This document shows, one piece after another, positions 17,830-27,415 of a stretch of DNA of 64,000 nucleotides. The stretch spans positions 3,565,001 to 3,629,000 of the forward strand of contig NZ_CP054856.1 in the NCBI RefSeq assembly GCF_018417475.1, in the 5' to 3' direction. Below the pieces are notes generated by a model, which saw nothing but the letters and a program-made list of their open reading frames with translations, did no database searches and was not told the DNA's origin. Each line of letters starts with the position of its first letter. Position 1 is the first letter of the stretch. The stretch comes from Novosphingobium decolorationis. Its GTDB lineage: Bacteria > Pseudomonadota > Alphaproteobacteria > Sphingomonadales > Sphingomonadaceae. The translations under genes and the position numbers were made by a program.

Positions 17830-19614
17830 GTGCGCATATCACGCATAAAGATCAGCAATTTCGCCAATTTCTCGGATATCGAGGTCGAGACTGGCGAGAG
17901 CATCGTCATTGTCGGCGAAAACAAGGTCGGCAAGAGCAACTTCATTCGCGCCCTACAATTGATCCTGGATCCGGGCCTGTCGGAACGCGACCGCCAGCTC
18001 GGGTTCGAACATTTCTGGGATGGGCTGGGCGAAGACAAGCTCGGCGAGACCATCGCAATCTCAGTCGATCTGACGGATTTTACCGACGATCCGCGATTGA
18101 TGGCGCATCTCAATGACTGTGTGGTCGATCCGGGGCCACCGATGGTCGCGCGTCTGACGTACCGTTTTCAGCCCAAGGCAAATCTCGGCCGCGAGCCTGA
18201 GAGCCTGGCCGACTACGAATATATCATTTTCGGCGGCGACGATCCCGATATGTCGATCGGCTCAACCTTCCGCCGGATGCTGCCGCTCGATGTCCAGGTC
18301 GCGCTGCGCGATGCCGAGAAGGACCTGTCGAGCTGGCGGAACTCGCCGTTGAGGCCTCTCATCGAGCAACTGGCGACCTCGCTGGATGAAGACGCGCGCG
18401 ACGAGATCCAGGAGCAGGTCAACGAGGCGCAAGCCGAGCTTGCTGGCCATGCCGAGGTGGTCGCCACCGCGCAGCGCATCAGTGAGCGGCTGATCGCTAT
18501 TGCGGGCGAACAGCATGCCGTTCCGCTCACGCTTGGTCTTGCACCAACCCGCGTCGATGCTTTGCTGCGCAGCCTGCGGCTGCTGATCGATAATGGCGCG
18601 CGCGGCATTGGCGACGCCAGTCTTGGCACCGCGAATCTGATCTTCTTGGCGTTGAAGAGCCTTGAGCTCGATCGTCTGGTCACGGATGGCGAGCGCGACC
18701 ATACGTTCTTTGTGGTCGAAGAGCCCGAAGCACACCTCCACCCGCATATACAGCGGCTCGTCTACCGGTACTTCCTCGGCGGAGCTGGGGACGGAGAGGA
18801 AGAGACTCCGCCGCTCACAACCATCCTTACGACGCACTCGCCGCATATTGCGAGCGTGACCCCGATCCGCTCGATCGTCCTGCTCCGACATGACGCCGGT
18901 GAGGAGGCGACGACCGCCGTATCCACGGCCACGGCACCCCTGACGGCACGCGATGAGGCGGACCTACAGCGCTACATTGATGTCAGCCGCGGGGAGATTT
19001 TCTTCGCGCGAGGCGTGATCCTCGTCGAGGGGGATGCCGAGCGGTTCCTTATCCCTGCATTTGCCGAGGCCTTGGACATCCCCCTCGATATGCTCGGCAT
19101 CACCGTATGCTCCGTGAGTGGCACAAACTTCACACCCTACGTGAAGTTGTTGGGGCCGCAGGGACTCAATATCCCGCATGTCATTCTGACCGACCGGGAT
19201 CCAAATGGTGCAAACCCGCCGCTGGTGCGCCGACGGCTGATCAATGTGCTGCGGCTGGTCGAGAATGGCGTGAGCTACACGCCATTAGACGCCGACGCTG
19301 TAATCGCGCGCGCCGAACCGTTCGGCTACTTCGTCAACAGCAATACGCTTGAGCCGGAGCTCTTCACCGGCGGCCTTGCCGAAGCGATGCAGGAAGTCAT
19401 CGGGGAGGAGCTATCGATCAATCAGAACACTCAGGATCTGATCCAGGGCTGGGTTGACGATACCGATACGCTTGATGAGGAGCGGTTAATCAAGCTCATC
19501 GAGCGGATCGGCAAAGGGCGCTTCGCTCAGGCGCTGGCGCCACACGTCGATGAAGATACGTGCCCGGACTACATCCGGCAGGCGCTGGAGCATATTCGCG
19601 ATGCCCTTGCGTAA
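17830..19614 (+). CDS. OLD-family ATP-dependent endonuclease (GajA-like)
   Basis: A 594-aa protein. The N-terminus is an ABC-type ATPase: MRISRIKISNF, Walker A IVGENKVGKSN at about 33-43, Walker B FFVVEEPEAHLHP near 295, and the TTHSPH switch. The C-terminus is a Toprim nuclease: ILVEGDAERFLIPAFAEAL near 398 and ILTDRDPNG near 452. This is the OLD/GajA arrangement, in which the ATPase controls metal-dependent DNA cutting. The start is GTG. Its last 14 bases overlap the UvrD gene, as in Gabija pairs. Whether it belongs to Gabija proper or to another OLD class needs alignment. Confidence 0.88.
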   Translation: MRISRIKISNFANFSDIEVETGESIVIVGENKVGKSNFIRALQLILDPGLSERDRQLGFEHFWDGLGEDKLGETIAISVDLTDFTDDPRLMAHLNDCVVDPGPPMVARLTYRFQPKANLGREPESLADYEYIIFGGDDPDMSIGSTFRRMLPLDVQVALRDAEKDLSSWRNSPLRPLIEQLATSLDEDARDEIQEQVNEAQAELAGHAEVVATAQRISERLIAIAGEQHAVPLTLGLAPTRVDALLRSLRLLIDNGARGIGDASLGTANLIFLALKSLELDRLVTDGERDHTFFVVEEPEAHLHPHIQRLVYRYFLGGAGDGEEETPPLTTILTTHSPHIASVTPIRSIVLLRHDAGEEATTAVSTATAPLTARDEADLQRYIDVSRGEIFFARGVILVEGDAERFLIPAFAEALDIPLDMLGITVCSVSGTNFTPYVKLLGPQGLNIPHVILTDRDPNGANPPLVRRRLINVLRLVENGVSYTPLDADAVIARAEPFGYFVNSNTLEPELFTGGLAEAMQEVIGEELSINQNTQDLIQGWVDDTDTLDEERLIKLIERIGKGRFAQALAPHVDEDTCPDYIRQALEHIRDALA

Positions 19615-21418
19615 TGTCAGCGCCGCATATCTCGCCCAAGCGGCTGATCTGGCCAGCAACCCTGGGCAGCAAGCAGCCTATGACTCGACGGGACACTGCG
19701 TCGTGCTCGCGGGCCCGGGCAGCGGCAAAACCAAGACGCTGGTGCTCAAGCTCGCCCGGATCATGGCTGAGGACGTGCGCGCGCCGCGCGGTGCCGCCTG
19801 CATCACGTATAGCCAGGAATGCGCGCGCGAGCTGACGCGTCGGCTGGAGCGGCTTGGCCTGCGGGAGGCGCCGAACCTCTTCATCGGCACCGTTCATGGC
19901 TTTTGCCTGAGGCATCTGCTGATGCCTTATGGTCGTCTTGCCGATCTTCCGGTGCCGTTCCCGCTTGCCGTTGCCACACAGCGGCAGAGCGATCAGGCGA
20001 TGCGGCGGATCGGCGACAGGCTCTTTGGCGCAGGCCATCCCTATAAGTCGATGGACCTCGGCCGCCATCGGCGATCGATCCTCGATCGAGCGTCGGAAGA
20101 GTGGACGGCTGAGGAGGAGCTTGCGGCGTGGGCGGACAGCTATGAAGCCGAGCTGCGGCGAACCGGTCTCGTCGATTTCGATGATCTTGTGATCTTCGGC
20201 CAGCGGCTGGTGTCGGAGCACGATTGGGTGTTGCCGCTTCTGCAGGCGAAGTTTCCTGTGCTAGCGGTCGATGAATATCAGGACCTGGGCGTGGCGCTGC
20301 ACCGCATCGTCAAGCGCATGGCGTGCGACGGAGGCGTCCGACTGTTCGCCGTCGGCGACCCCGATCAATCCATCTACGGTTTCACCGGCGCAGATGGGGC
20401 TTTGTTGCAGGAATTGGCCGAGCGCGACGATGTCGAGCGCGTGCAGCTTCAGCTGAACTACCGTTCAGCCTCAAGCATCGTCAGCGCGTCGGAAATGGCC
20501 TTGGGCGAGGTTCGCGGCTACCAGTCGAACGACCCGGACCGGCAAGCTATTATCGCGATGGTCGAATGCGACGATGGCCTGGAGGGGCAGGCAGCGCATG
20601 CGATCGCCGAGATCATTCCAGCGGCGCTAGCGGCCAAGCCCGGCAGGGCGCTCGGCGACATCGCGATCCTCTATCGAGACTATCGCGCCGGCGACGTCGT
20701 CGCCGACGCTGTCGCGGCTGCGGGCCTCGACTTTGTGCGGGTCGACACCGCGGCGCCTTATCGCAAGGTCGCGCTCACAAGCTGGATTGAGGATTGCGCC
20801 GCGTGGTGCGCGGGCGGCTGGCGGGAGGCGCGGCCCCAGCTGCGTGGTCTGCTGGATCGCTGGATCGGCTTTCATCGTGCTCGGATATCGGAGGCGGACG
20901 CCAGCGTGGAGCTGCAAAGCCTCACCCGGCTTCTATGGTCCCTCAGAGTGGAGGATGGGCTCGCCCGCGATTTTGTCGCGTCCTTGCGCGCCGGAATGCT
21001 CGATGCGCTGATCGCGGGAGAACCAAGTCTGGCAGATCAGGCCGAACAGGTCGAACGCATGTCGACGGCGCTCGCGGTCGGCGGGGCGCTCGCCGATCTC
21101 GACCTCGCAAGCCTCGGCGGTCGCGATGGGTCGCCGCTTCACCTCAACCTTCTGACGCTGCATTCCGCCAAAGGCTGCGAGTACGACGTGGTCATCATGG
21201 TGGGGCTCGACCTCGGCAGCCTTCCTTGGCGCAACGAACTTCCTGCGGCGCGGCGGGAAAGCCGCCGCCTGTTCTACGTGGGTCTGACGCGCGCCCGCGA
21301 TGAAATTCACATGCTGTATTCCGGTTATGTCGATACGGGCCGCGGGAGAATGCATTGGGGACGCTCACCCTTCCTGAACGAGCTTGAAGCGCGCATGGAG
21401 GAGGCCGAGGGCGACTAA
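19601..21418 (+). CDS. UvrD/Rep-family helicase (GajB-like)
   Basis: A 605-aa superfamily-1 helicase. Motifs appear in order: [12 protein letters not shown] (37-46), VDEYQDL near 222, [10 protein letters not shown] near 252, [14 protein letters not shown] near 520 and [15 protein letters not shown] near 560. The start ATG at 19601 lies within the end of the OLD gene, indicating translational coupling. In Gabija the partner helicase senses nucleotide pools or DNA ends and works with the OLD nuclease; that role is carried over here by analogy. The nuclease-like gene begins 3 bases after its stop. The family is certain, the system assignment moderate. Confidence 0.88.
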   Translation: MPLRNVSAAYLAQAADLASNPGQQAAYDSTGHCVVLAGPGSGKTKTLVLKLARIMAEDVRAPRGAACITYSQECARELTRRLERLGLREAPNLFIGTVHGFCLRHLLMPYGRLADLPVPFPLAVATQRQSDQAMRRIGDRLFGAGHPYKSMDLGRHRRSILDRASEEWTAEEELAAWADSYEAELRRTGLVDFDDLVIFGQRLVSEHDWVLPLLQAKFPVLAVDEYQDLGVALHRIVKRMACDGGVRLFAVGDPDQSIYGFTGADGALLQELAERDDVERVQLQLNYRSASSIVSASEMALGEVRGYQSNDPDRQAIIAMVECDDGLEGQAAHAIAEIIPAALAAKPGRALGDIAILYRDYRAGDVVADAVAAAGLDFVRVDTAAPYRKVALTSWIEDCAAWCAGGWREARPQLRGLLDRWIGFHRARISEADASVELQSLTRLLWSLRVEDGLARDFVASLRAGMLDALIAGEPSLADQAEQVERMSTALAVGGALADLDLASLGGRDGSPLHLNLLTLHSAKGCEYDVVIMVGLDLGSLPWRNELPAARRESRRLFYVGLTRARDEIHMLYSGYVDTGRGRMHWGRSPFLNELEARMEEAEGD

Positions 21419-21420
21419 TT

Positions 21421-22335
21421 ATGCTGTCATTTCGCGAAGCACAGACGGTCGAAGACCTGGCCGATCTTTTCTATGACTTCCTCCCGGGAAGTGGAAACAA
21501 CAAGACGGCCTTTCCTATTGCGGCGGCCCAAGCCGGTATCGCGGACCTTTGGATTCCGGGGAGCAAGAGGCCGGCGATCGTCCAGCTCCTGACGTCCACG
21601 CTCGAGCGGCGGCGCTCGAATTTCACGAAGTTGATAATCGCGATCGTCCGGCAAGCGATGACCTACCGGCGCGGCAAGGGAAACCCTCTAACCCGCGCGG
21701 AAATCGATCGCCTGAACAGCCTTCTTCCCGGCGTTGAGTTCAAAATACCCGAACTGCTTGACCCAGGATTCCTCAACAGCTTCGCTCAGCCGAAGACGGA
21801 GGATCCGCCAGCGCAGTCGGCCGGGACGCTGAGCGCTGTCAAAGCGCAGGAACTGGCGACGCATCTCATCGAGATCACGCAGCTGGATCCGCAAACGAGG
21901 GGACTTCGCTTCGAGGGCTTCCTGAATGAGCTCTTCGCCGGATTTGGGCTGGCGCCGCGCGGTTCCTTCCGGCTGGTAGGTGAACAGATTGATGGCAGCT
22001 TTAAGCTGCATGGGCAGACCTACTTGGTCGAGGCCAAATGGCATGGTCCGCAGATTGGCTTCGCGGATTTGATGACGTTCTCTGGCAAGGTTGCGGGCAA
22101 GGCATCCTGGTCACGGGGGCTGTTCGTTAGCAATTCGGGATCCACCGCCGATGGTCTGGAAGCGTTTTCGCGTGGGCGGCAAACGAACCTAATCTGCGCT
22201 GACGGGCTTGATCTCTATGAGGTCCTATCCCGAAAAGTGTCGCTAATCGATGTTCTGGATGAGAAAACCCGTCGCGCGGCCGAGACCAATCGTCCGTTCA
22301 TCGCCGTTCGCGATCTCAATCTTCCCGGTGGCTGA
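21421..22335 (+). CDS. Mrr-like restriction endonuclease, third gene of the OLD-UvrD operon
   Basis: A 304-aa protein. The C-terminal half carries an Mrr-type PD-(D/E)XK fold: [19 protein letters not shown], then GEQIDGSF (D191) and TYLVEAKW (E204, K206), then [10 protein letters not shown]. The N-terminal 110 residues ([14 protein letters not shown], then [13 protein letters not shown]) are a helical domain I cannot name, probably for interaction. Mrr-like enzymes cut modified or foreign DNA. The start is 2 bases after the helicase stop, so the three genes form one operon. Known Gabija has two genes; a dedicated third nuclease would be a variation. It is the last gene of the island. Confidence 0.8.
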   Translation: MLSFREAQTVEDLADLFYDFLPGSGNNKTAFPIAAAQAGIADLWIPGSKRPAIVQLLTSTLERRRSNFTKLIIAIVRQAMTYRRGKGNPLTRAEIDRLNSLLPGVEFKIPELLDPGFLNSFAQPKTEDPPAQSAGTLSAVKAQELATHLIEITQLDPQTRGLRFEGFLNELFAGFGLAPRGSFRLVGEQIDGSFKLHGQTYLVEAKWHGPQIGFADLMTFSGKVAGKASWSRGLFVSNSGSTADGLEAFSRGRQTNLICADGLDLYEVLSRKVSLIDVLDEKTRRAAETNRPFIAVRDLNLPGG

Positions 22336-22686
22336 ATAGGGGCGCTCTTTCGCTAGCGTAGCCTGCTAACTGGTCATATGCTATACCGGTCCGACGGTAC
22401 CTTGCGAATGCACGCCTAACGCCATCTACCCGACCGCTGAGGGATGTGTTGCCTGATCGACCTCGATAGATGTCGAAACCATGCAAAAAAATTTCCGAGC
22501 GATTTTCTCTTTAAAATCAACACCGTAACTTTTTGACGGCCCGCGCGTCGGATTTTTTGGCGTCGAATGGGAAAAAATGTTGTTAAATCAATGGTCTATG
22601 TGTGGATTGAACAATGGAGTGGGAATGATCGGCAAGGCCGGGCCTGCGCGTTGAAGCGCTTGGGCTTGCCACCGACGACAATTACG
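22336..22686. other. Non-coding island-chromosome junction
   Basis: About 350 bases without a supportable gene. The stretch 22480-22600 is much richer in A and T (runs of A, ATTTTCTCTTTAAAATC, GATTTTTTGG) than anything nearby. From about 22620 the composition returns to the chromosomal norm. No integrase, tRNA end or clear direct repeat is visible, so the attachment site cannot be fixed. It is the likely right edge of the accessory island. Confidence 0.5.
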
Positions 22687-22726
22687 AAAAAGGCCGCCGC
22701 TGCAGGTTCGCAGCGGCGGCCTTTTT
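22687..22726. terminator. Strong bidirectional intrinsic terminator
   Basis: AAAAAGGCCGCCGCTGC (22687-22703) pairs perfectly over 17 bases with its inverted copy at 22710-22726 around a six-base loop, giving T runs on both strands. On the minus strand it ends the Bcr/CflA gene (stop at 22753). On the plus strand it would stop read-through from the island. Confidence 0.88.
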
Positions 22727-22752
22727 CGTTGGGAGGCAGGGAAGGAGGGAGC

Positions 22753-23988
22753 TCAGGCCATCGTCGCTTCGCGGCGGCGCTTCCAGGCGGTCACCGCAAA
22801 GGTCGCGACGAGCGTGCCCAGGCCGACCGTGGCGATGAGCGTGCCCATCGGGCGCGGGGTGCCGTCGGCCATCCAGCCCAGGAGGGCGGTGGCAAAGACG
22901 CCGCTGCCGAATTGCATCGCGCCCACCAGCGCCGAGGTGGCGCCGGCGCGCTCGGGATGGGCGTCCATGGCACCGGCCACGATGTTGGCGATGAAGATGC
23001 CGTTGCCCGACATGAACAGGAGAAGCGCGATGACAAGGCCGGGAAGGCCGCCAAGGTCCGTATAGGTCGTCGCCAGCGTTGCCAGGCTCGCCGCGCCGAT
23101 GAGGAGCGCGCCCATGCGTGCCATGCGCTCGCTGCCCAGGCGCATCACGAGGCGCGAGTTGGCAAAGCCGAGCGCCATCTGCCCGAAGATGCCAAGCGAG
23201 AACAGCAGTCCATAGGCCCGCGCATCGACGTTGTAGTATTCGATATAGGCGAAGGGTGATCCGCCGACATAGGTGTATATCCCGGCGTAATAGAACCCGC
23301 CCGCAATCCCGTAACCCAGCACCACGGGATCCTTGAGCAGCGTCCAGTAAACCCCGAAGGAACGGGCGAGCGGTGTGTGGTTGCGGCGCTCGGTCGGGAG
23401 CGTTTCGGGCAGGCGCAGTACGGCCAGGAACATGGCCGCGCTCACCGCCACGAGCAGCCAGAAGGAGAGGTGCCACGATCCAAAGCGCAGCAGTTGCCCG
23501 CCGATCAGCGGCCCCAGCAGCGGCGCCACGCCCATGATGAGCATCAGGATCGAGAGCATCTGTGCGGCCTTGTCGCGGCTGTGCAGGTCGCGCACCATGG
23601 CGCGGGCGAGCACGGGCCCCGCGCAGGCACCAAGGGCCTGGACCACGCGCCAGCCCAGGAGCTGGGGGAGCGTATCCGCAAGCGCGCAACCCGCCGATCC
23701 CACCATGAACAGGGCAAGCCCGGCCAAGACTGGGCCGCGCCGTCCAAGCCGGTCGCCGATCGGCCCCCACAGGATCTGCCCCAGGCTGAAGCCGATGAGG
23801 AAAGTGGAGAGGGTCAGCTCCACCCCGCGTCCGAACTCGCCCTTCATGTCGGGAAGGGCGGGCAGGTAGATGTCGGTGGACAGCGAGGCAAAGGCCATGA
23901 GCCCGGCCAGCGTGGCCGTGATCGCGGCGCCGGAGGGGCGGTGAGGCGCGGTAGCCGCAGCGGTGGACTTGGGGGAATCGGGGCGCAT
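22753..23988 (-). CDS. Bcr/CflA-family multidrug efflux MFS transporter
   Basis: A 411-aa inner-membrane protein with about 12 transmembrane helices. FASLSTDIYLPALPDM in helix one and GQILWGPIGDRLGRRGPV (motif A, between helices 2 and 3) are diagnostic of the drug:proton antiporter group Bcr/CflA, as is GWRVVQALGACAGPVLARAM. It exports small toxic molecules in exchange for protons; the substrate cannot be predicted. It reads leftward and ends at the terminator 22687-22726. It is single-gene and core in composition, and marks the return to chromosomal sequence after the island. Confidence 0.93.
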   Translation of the reverse strand: MRPDSPKSTAAATAPHRPSGAAITATLAGLMAFASLSTDIYLPALPDMKGEFGRGVELTLSTFLIGFSLGQILWGPIGDRLGRRGPVLAGLALFMVGSAGCALADTLPQLLGWRVVQALGACAGPVLARAMVRDLHSRDKAAQMLSILMLIMGVAPLLGPLIGGQLLRFGSWHLSFWLLVAVSAAMFLAVLRLPETLPTERRNHTPLARSFGVYWTLLKDPVVLGYGIAGGFYYAGIYTYVGGSPFAYIEYYNVDARAYGLLFSLGIFGQMALGFANSRLVMRLGSERMARMGALLIGAASLATLATTYTDLGGLPGLVIALLLFMSGNGIFIANIVAGAMDAHPERAGATSALVGAMQFGSGVFATALLGWMADGTPRPMGTLIATVGLGTLVATFAVTAWKRRREATMA

Positions 23989-24296
23989 GATGGGCAGATA
24001 GGGCTTGAGCCCCCTGTTTGTTAAGTCCGCCGCTCTTTCACCGCAACGTTGAGATCACTTCATTTTGCGCGCTCGCGCGCGGGGGGTAGGCGGGTGGAAA
24101 TTCGCAGGTGACCTTGTTGGTGTGCGGCGAGGGTAAAGCCGCCTTCGATTGTGAGGTGAATTCTTCTCATCGCGCCGTGTACCGGGCTGGGGCGACGTCA
24201 GGGGAACCGCAGGCGCCGCCCACGTCTTGGAAAACCTGTGTGCACGGACGCCGCCGTGTCCCGAAACTCTCTCAGCAATTGGAAAGACACAGATCC
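23989..24296. other. Divergent intergenic region
   Basis: About 300 bases between the divergent Bcr/CflA and SDR genes, so promoters for both should be here. I see no convincing -35/-10 pair, operator palindrome or small gene. Confidence 0.4.
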
Positions 24297-25064
24297 ATGA
24301 ACGTGAACTATGACTTCGCCGGCAAGGTCGCCCTCGTGACGGGCGCGGGTATGGGCATGGGCTACGCCACCGCCAAGGCCTTCGCCGCTGCGGGCGCGCG
24401 TGTCGTCGTCTCCGACGTAAGCGCCGAGCTGGCCGAGAAGGTCGCTGCGGAACTCGTCGAGGGCGGGACCGAAGCCATCGCCGTGACGTGCGATGTCGCC
24501 AACGACGATGCCGTCGCAGCCCTCGTCGCCAAGACCGTGGAAACCTGGGGGCAGCTCGACTTTGCCTACAACAACGCCGGTGTGCAGCCGACCCCGGCTG
24601 AGATGGCCGACCAGACGGTCGCCGAATTCGACCGCGTGACCGACATCAACCAGCGCGGCGTGTGGTCGTGCATGCGCCACGAACTGGCCCAGATGCGCAA
24701 GCAGGGCCACGGCGCGATCGTCAACTGCTCCTCGGTCGGCGGTCTCATCGGCGGCAAGGCGCTGGGCATCTACTACGGCTCGAAGCACGCGGTCCTGGGC
24801 CTCACCAAGAGCGCGGCGATGGACTATGCCGCGCAGGGCATCCGCGTGAACGCGGTGTGCCCGGGCACGATCAACACGCCGATGGTCGCCAAGATGCTCA
24901 ACGAGCAGCCCGAGGCGATGGACGAATTCATGAAGCTGCAGGTCATCGGCCGCCTTGGCGAAGCCGAGGAGATCGCCCAGGCCGTGCTGTGGCTGTGCAG
25001 CGACGGCGCCAGCTTCGTGATCGGGACCGCGCTGACTGTCGACGGCGGCTTCTCGATCAACTGA
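24297..25064 (+). CDS. Short-chain dehydrogenase/reductase (SDR)
   Basis: A 255-aa classical SDR. The cofactor motif TGAGMGMG is near residues 15-22, NNAG near 91-94, the catalytic Ser in NCSSVGG, and YYGSK with the catalytic Tyr and Lys. The closing IGTALTVDGGFSIN is typical. It oxidises or reduces an alcohol/ketone with NAD(P); the substrate is unknown. The ATG at 24297 is chosen because the Rossmann fold starts right behind it. A strong terminator follows at 25086. The second SDR in the neighbourhood (25703) is only moderately similar by eye. Confidence 0.9.
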   Translation: MNVNYDFAGKVALVTGAGMGMGYATAKAFAAAGARVVVSDVSAELAEKVAAELVEGGTEAIAVTCDVANDDAVAALVAKTVETWGQLDFAYNNAGVQPTPAEMADQTVAEFDRVTDINQRGVWSCMRHELAQMRKQGHGAIVNCSSVGGLIGGKALGIYYGSKHAVLGLTKSAAMDYAAQGIRVNAVCPGTINTPMVAKMLNEQPEAMDEFMKLQVIGRLGEAEEIAQAVLWLCSDGASFVIGTALTVDGGFSIN

Positions 25065-25085
25065 GCCTTTCACGCTCCCACTTCG

Positions 25086-25133
25086 CGCAGGCGGCGCCCG
25101 CTCCCGGTACCTGAGGGCCCCGCCTGCGTTTTT
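25086..25133 (+). terminator. Intrinsic terminator after the first SDR gene
   Basis: CGCAGGCGG (25086-25094) pairs with CCGCCTGCG (25120-25128) and is followed by five T. The loop is long and GC-rich, with a possible inner pairing. Confidence 0.65.
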
Positions 25134-25254
25134 CCGATGCCGTCTGCGGCCTCCTCCTCCCATCGTTCGCAGGCGGCATCGGGATCCTCCTTCATCACAC
25201 CGCATTGCGGTCCCGCCTGCCCGGCGGGCGGGGCTGCCGACAGGAGACAGCCCG

Positions 25255-25632
25255 ATGAACTGGACAACCGACGAACTCGAGGCTCTTGCCGCCTCGGACG
25301 ACTTTCGCATCGCCCCCTACCGCGAAGACGGCGCAACGCCCGGCACGCTGACCTTCATCTGGTCGGTGGCGGTGGACGGCGCGCTCTATGTGCGCGCCTA
25401 TAGCGGTACCCGTTCGCGCTGGTACCAGGCCGCGCTGCGCGAGAAGGCCGGGCGCATCACCGCGGCGGGCATGGACCGCAGGGTTGCCTTCACCCCGGTG
25501 GACGAGCCCGCCGAGCAGGACCGCATCGATGCGGCCTACCGCGCCAAGTACGGCGCCAGCAGCTACCTGGGCTCCATGATTTCCGAGCGCGCCCGCGCCG
25601 CCACGATGCGCGTCACGCCCACGGCCGACTGA
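25255..25632 (+). CDS. DUF2255 family protein
   Basis: A 125-aa soluble protein starting MNWTTDELEALAASDDFRIA. It contains WSVAVDGALYVRAYSGTRSRWYQAA, the pattern of DUF2255, small single-domain proteins with a flavin-reductase-like beta-barrel look and no known activity. The ATG follows an AGGAG-type site (GACAGGAGAC). It lies between two SDR genes on the same strand; a shared oxidoreductive context is possible but not shown. Confidence 0.8.
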   Translation: MNWTTDELEALAASDDFRIAPYREDGATPGTLTFIWSVAVDGALYVRAYSGTRSRWYQAALREKAGRITAAGMDRRVAFTPVDEPAEQDRIDAAYRAKYGASSYLGSMISERARAATMRVTPTAD

Positions 25633-25702
25633 GGCCAGCTACAGCAATCCGACTGGGGGTGGGGAGACTTCCGAAGACAATCCCAACCAAGGAGACCCTG
25701 AA

Positions 25703-26470
25703 ATGCAGGACATGCTCAAAGGCAAGACCGCCATCGTCACCGGTGCCAGCAAGGGCATCGGCCGCGCCATCGCCGAACTCTTCGCCGAGGAGGGCGCGAA
25801 CGTCGTGCTCACTGCGCGCCACCAGGACGCGCTCGAAGAGGCGGTCGAGGCGATCCGCACGGCGGGCGGCACGGCCATGGGGACGATCGCGGATTCGTCC
25901 GATCCCGAGGCCCCCACGCGTGTTTTTGCGGAGGCCATTGCCGCCTACGGCCAGGTCGACATTATGGTGAACAACGCCGGGACCGGCGATATGGTCGCCG
26001 TCGAGGAGTGCTCTGATGAGCACTGGGCCAAGGTCATGGAACTGAACCTGACCGGCGTCTTTCGCTACTGCCGCGAGGCGGTCAAGCACATGATGGAGCG
26101 CAACGAAGGGCGCATCATCAACGTCTCCTCGGTCAATGGTGCGCTGCCGATCTGCGGCGTGGCCTATACCTCGACCAAGGGCGGAGTGAACATCATGACC
26201 AAGAACATCGCGATCCGTCTCTCGGGCACGAAGATCCGCTGCAACGCGATTGCGCCGGGCGTGACCGACACCGAGGCGGCGGCGGCCTGGGCGGCGGGGG
26301 AGCAGGAAGGTGGCGACACCATGCTCGAGTTCTCGGACAAGTATACCAATACGACCGTGCCGATGACCGAGGCGCGCGACCAGGCCTATGCCGCGCTCTA
26401 TCTCGCCAGCGAGATGGGCAAGGCGGTGACCGGCCAGGTCCTCACCGTCGACAACGGTGCCTTCCTCTGA
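25703..26470 (+). CDS. Short-chain dehydrogenase/reductase (SDR)
   Basis: A 255-aa classical SDR with TGASKGIG at residues 14-21, VNNAG near 92, NVSSVNG carrying the catalytic Ser, and YTSTK with the catalytic Tyr/Lys. It ends in VTGQVLTVDNGAFL. AAGGAG lies about 10 bases before the ATG. Its substrate cannot be told from sequence; resemblance to 3-oxoacyl-ACP-reductase-like enzymes is generic. A strong terminator follows 22 bases after the stop. Confidence 0.9.
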   Translation: MQDMLKGKTAIVTGASKGIGRAIAELFAEEGANVVLTARHQDALEEAVEAIRTAGGTAMGTIADSSDPEAPTRVFAEAIAAYGQVDIMVNNAGTGDMVAVEECSDEHWAKVMELNLTGVFRYCREAVKHMMERNEGRIINVSSVNGALPICGVAYTSTKGGVNIMTKNIAIRLSGTKIRCNAIAPGVTDTEAAAAWAAGEQEGGDTMLEFSDKYTNTTVPMTEARDQAYAALYLASEMGKAVTGQVLTVDNGAFL

Positions 26471-26492
26471 CCTCTCCTGTCCCTGGACACGA

Positions 26493-26529
26493 AAAAGCCC
26501 CGCATCTCGACCTGAGATGCGGGGCTTTT
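26493..26529. terminator. Bidirectional intrinsic terminator
   Basis: A perfect 16-bp stem (AAAAGCCCCGCATCTC at 26493-26508 against 26514-26529) with a five-base loop and T runs on both sides. It separates the convergent SDR and aldo/keto reductase genes. Confidence 0.92.
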
Positions 26530-26557
26530 CTTTATGCATGGGGGGCTGGGCGTCAGG

Positions 26558-27415
26558 TCAGCCGGCGAAGACCGGGAACATGCTCGCATCGCCGTAGTCC
26601 TTGATGCGTTCCATGGTCTTGAGCGTCTCCATGTCCTCGGCCGAGATCGCGAAATCGACCTGGGCGTTCGATTCGATGTGCGCCTTGGTGGCCGACTTGG
26701 GCAGCGGCAGCAGGCCCAGCTGCAGCGCGTAGCGAATGCACAGCTGCGGGATCGAGACGTTGTACTTGCCCGCAAGCTCGCCGATCTTCGCGTTGTCGAG
26801 GATCTTGCCGTGGGCGACGGGGGAGTACGCCTCGACGAGGATATCCTGCGACTGGGTATATTCGATCAGATCGAAGGGCGTGTTGCTGACATGGGCGAGG
26901 ACCTGGTTGACCATAGGCTTGACGGTGCCGTTCTCGATCAGGTTCTCCAGGTCGACCTTCTCGAAGTTCGAAACGCCGATGGCGCGCAGCTTGCCCGCCT
27001 TGTAGGCCTCTTCCATCGCGCTCCAGGCGGCGAGATTGCCTTCGAAGAAGTGCTCGCCCTTGCGGAATTCGCCCCAGGGCTGCGGTGCGTGGATCAGCAG
27101 CATGTCGATGTAGTCGAGGCCGAGCGCTTCGAGCGAGCCCTCGATGGCCGCCTTGGCGCCTTCGTAGTCCTTGATGCCCGCTTCCAGCTTGGTGGTGACG
27201 AACAGTTCCTTGCGATCAACGCCGCAGGTGCGGATGCCTTCGCCCACGCCCTTTTCGTTCGCGTAGGCCTGCGCGGTGTCGAAGTGGCGGTAGCCGATCT
27301 CGACCGCATCGCGCACGACCTGTGCGACCTTGTCGTCCTCGATCATCCAGGTGCCAAGGCCCAGCTTGGGAACAGTGATCTCGTTGGCGAGGGTATAGGT
27401 TTCGGTGGTGATCAT
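26558..27415 (-). CDS. Aldo/keto reductase, 2,5-diketo-gluconate reductase-like
   Basis: A 285-aa TIM-barrel reductase. Seen are LGLGTWMIEDD, GYRHFDTAQAYANEKGVGEGI (catalytic Asp and Tyr), the Lys of FVTTKLE, and the His of LLIHAPQPW, plus AIGVSNF and PLPKSA. Together these form the AKR tetrad and NADPH site. It reduces aldehydes or ketones. ATG at 27415 is chosen over an in-frame upstream start because AGGAG lies 5 bases ahead. It is a single-gene unit on the minus strand, divergent from the MFS gene at 27780. Confidence 0.9.
   Translation of the reverse strand: MITTETYTLANEITVPKLGLGTWMIEDDKVAQVVRDAVEIGYRHFDTAQAYANEKGVGEGIRTCGVDRKELFVTTKLEAGIKDYEGAKAAIEGSLEALGLDYIDMLLIHAPQPWGEFRKGEHFFEGNLAAWSAMEEAYKAGKLRAIGVSNFEKVDLENLIENGTVKPMVNQVLAHVSNTPFDLIEYTQSQDILVEAYSPVAHGKILDNAKIGELAGKYNVSIPQLCIRYALQLGLLPLPKSATKAHIESNAQVDFAISAEDMETLKTMERIKDYGDASMFPVFAG

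Noticed and set aside
22600..22690. Possible tmRNA or other small RNA before the terminator
   Set aside because: A stretch resembling a short acidic tag (codons for ATDDNYE) was noted, but no tRNA-like arms or tag stop are present.
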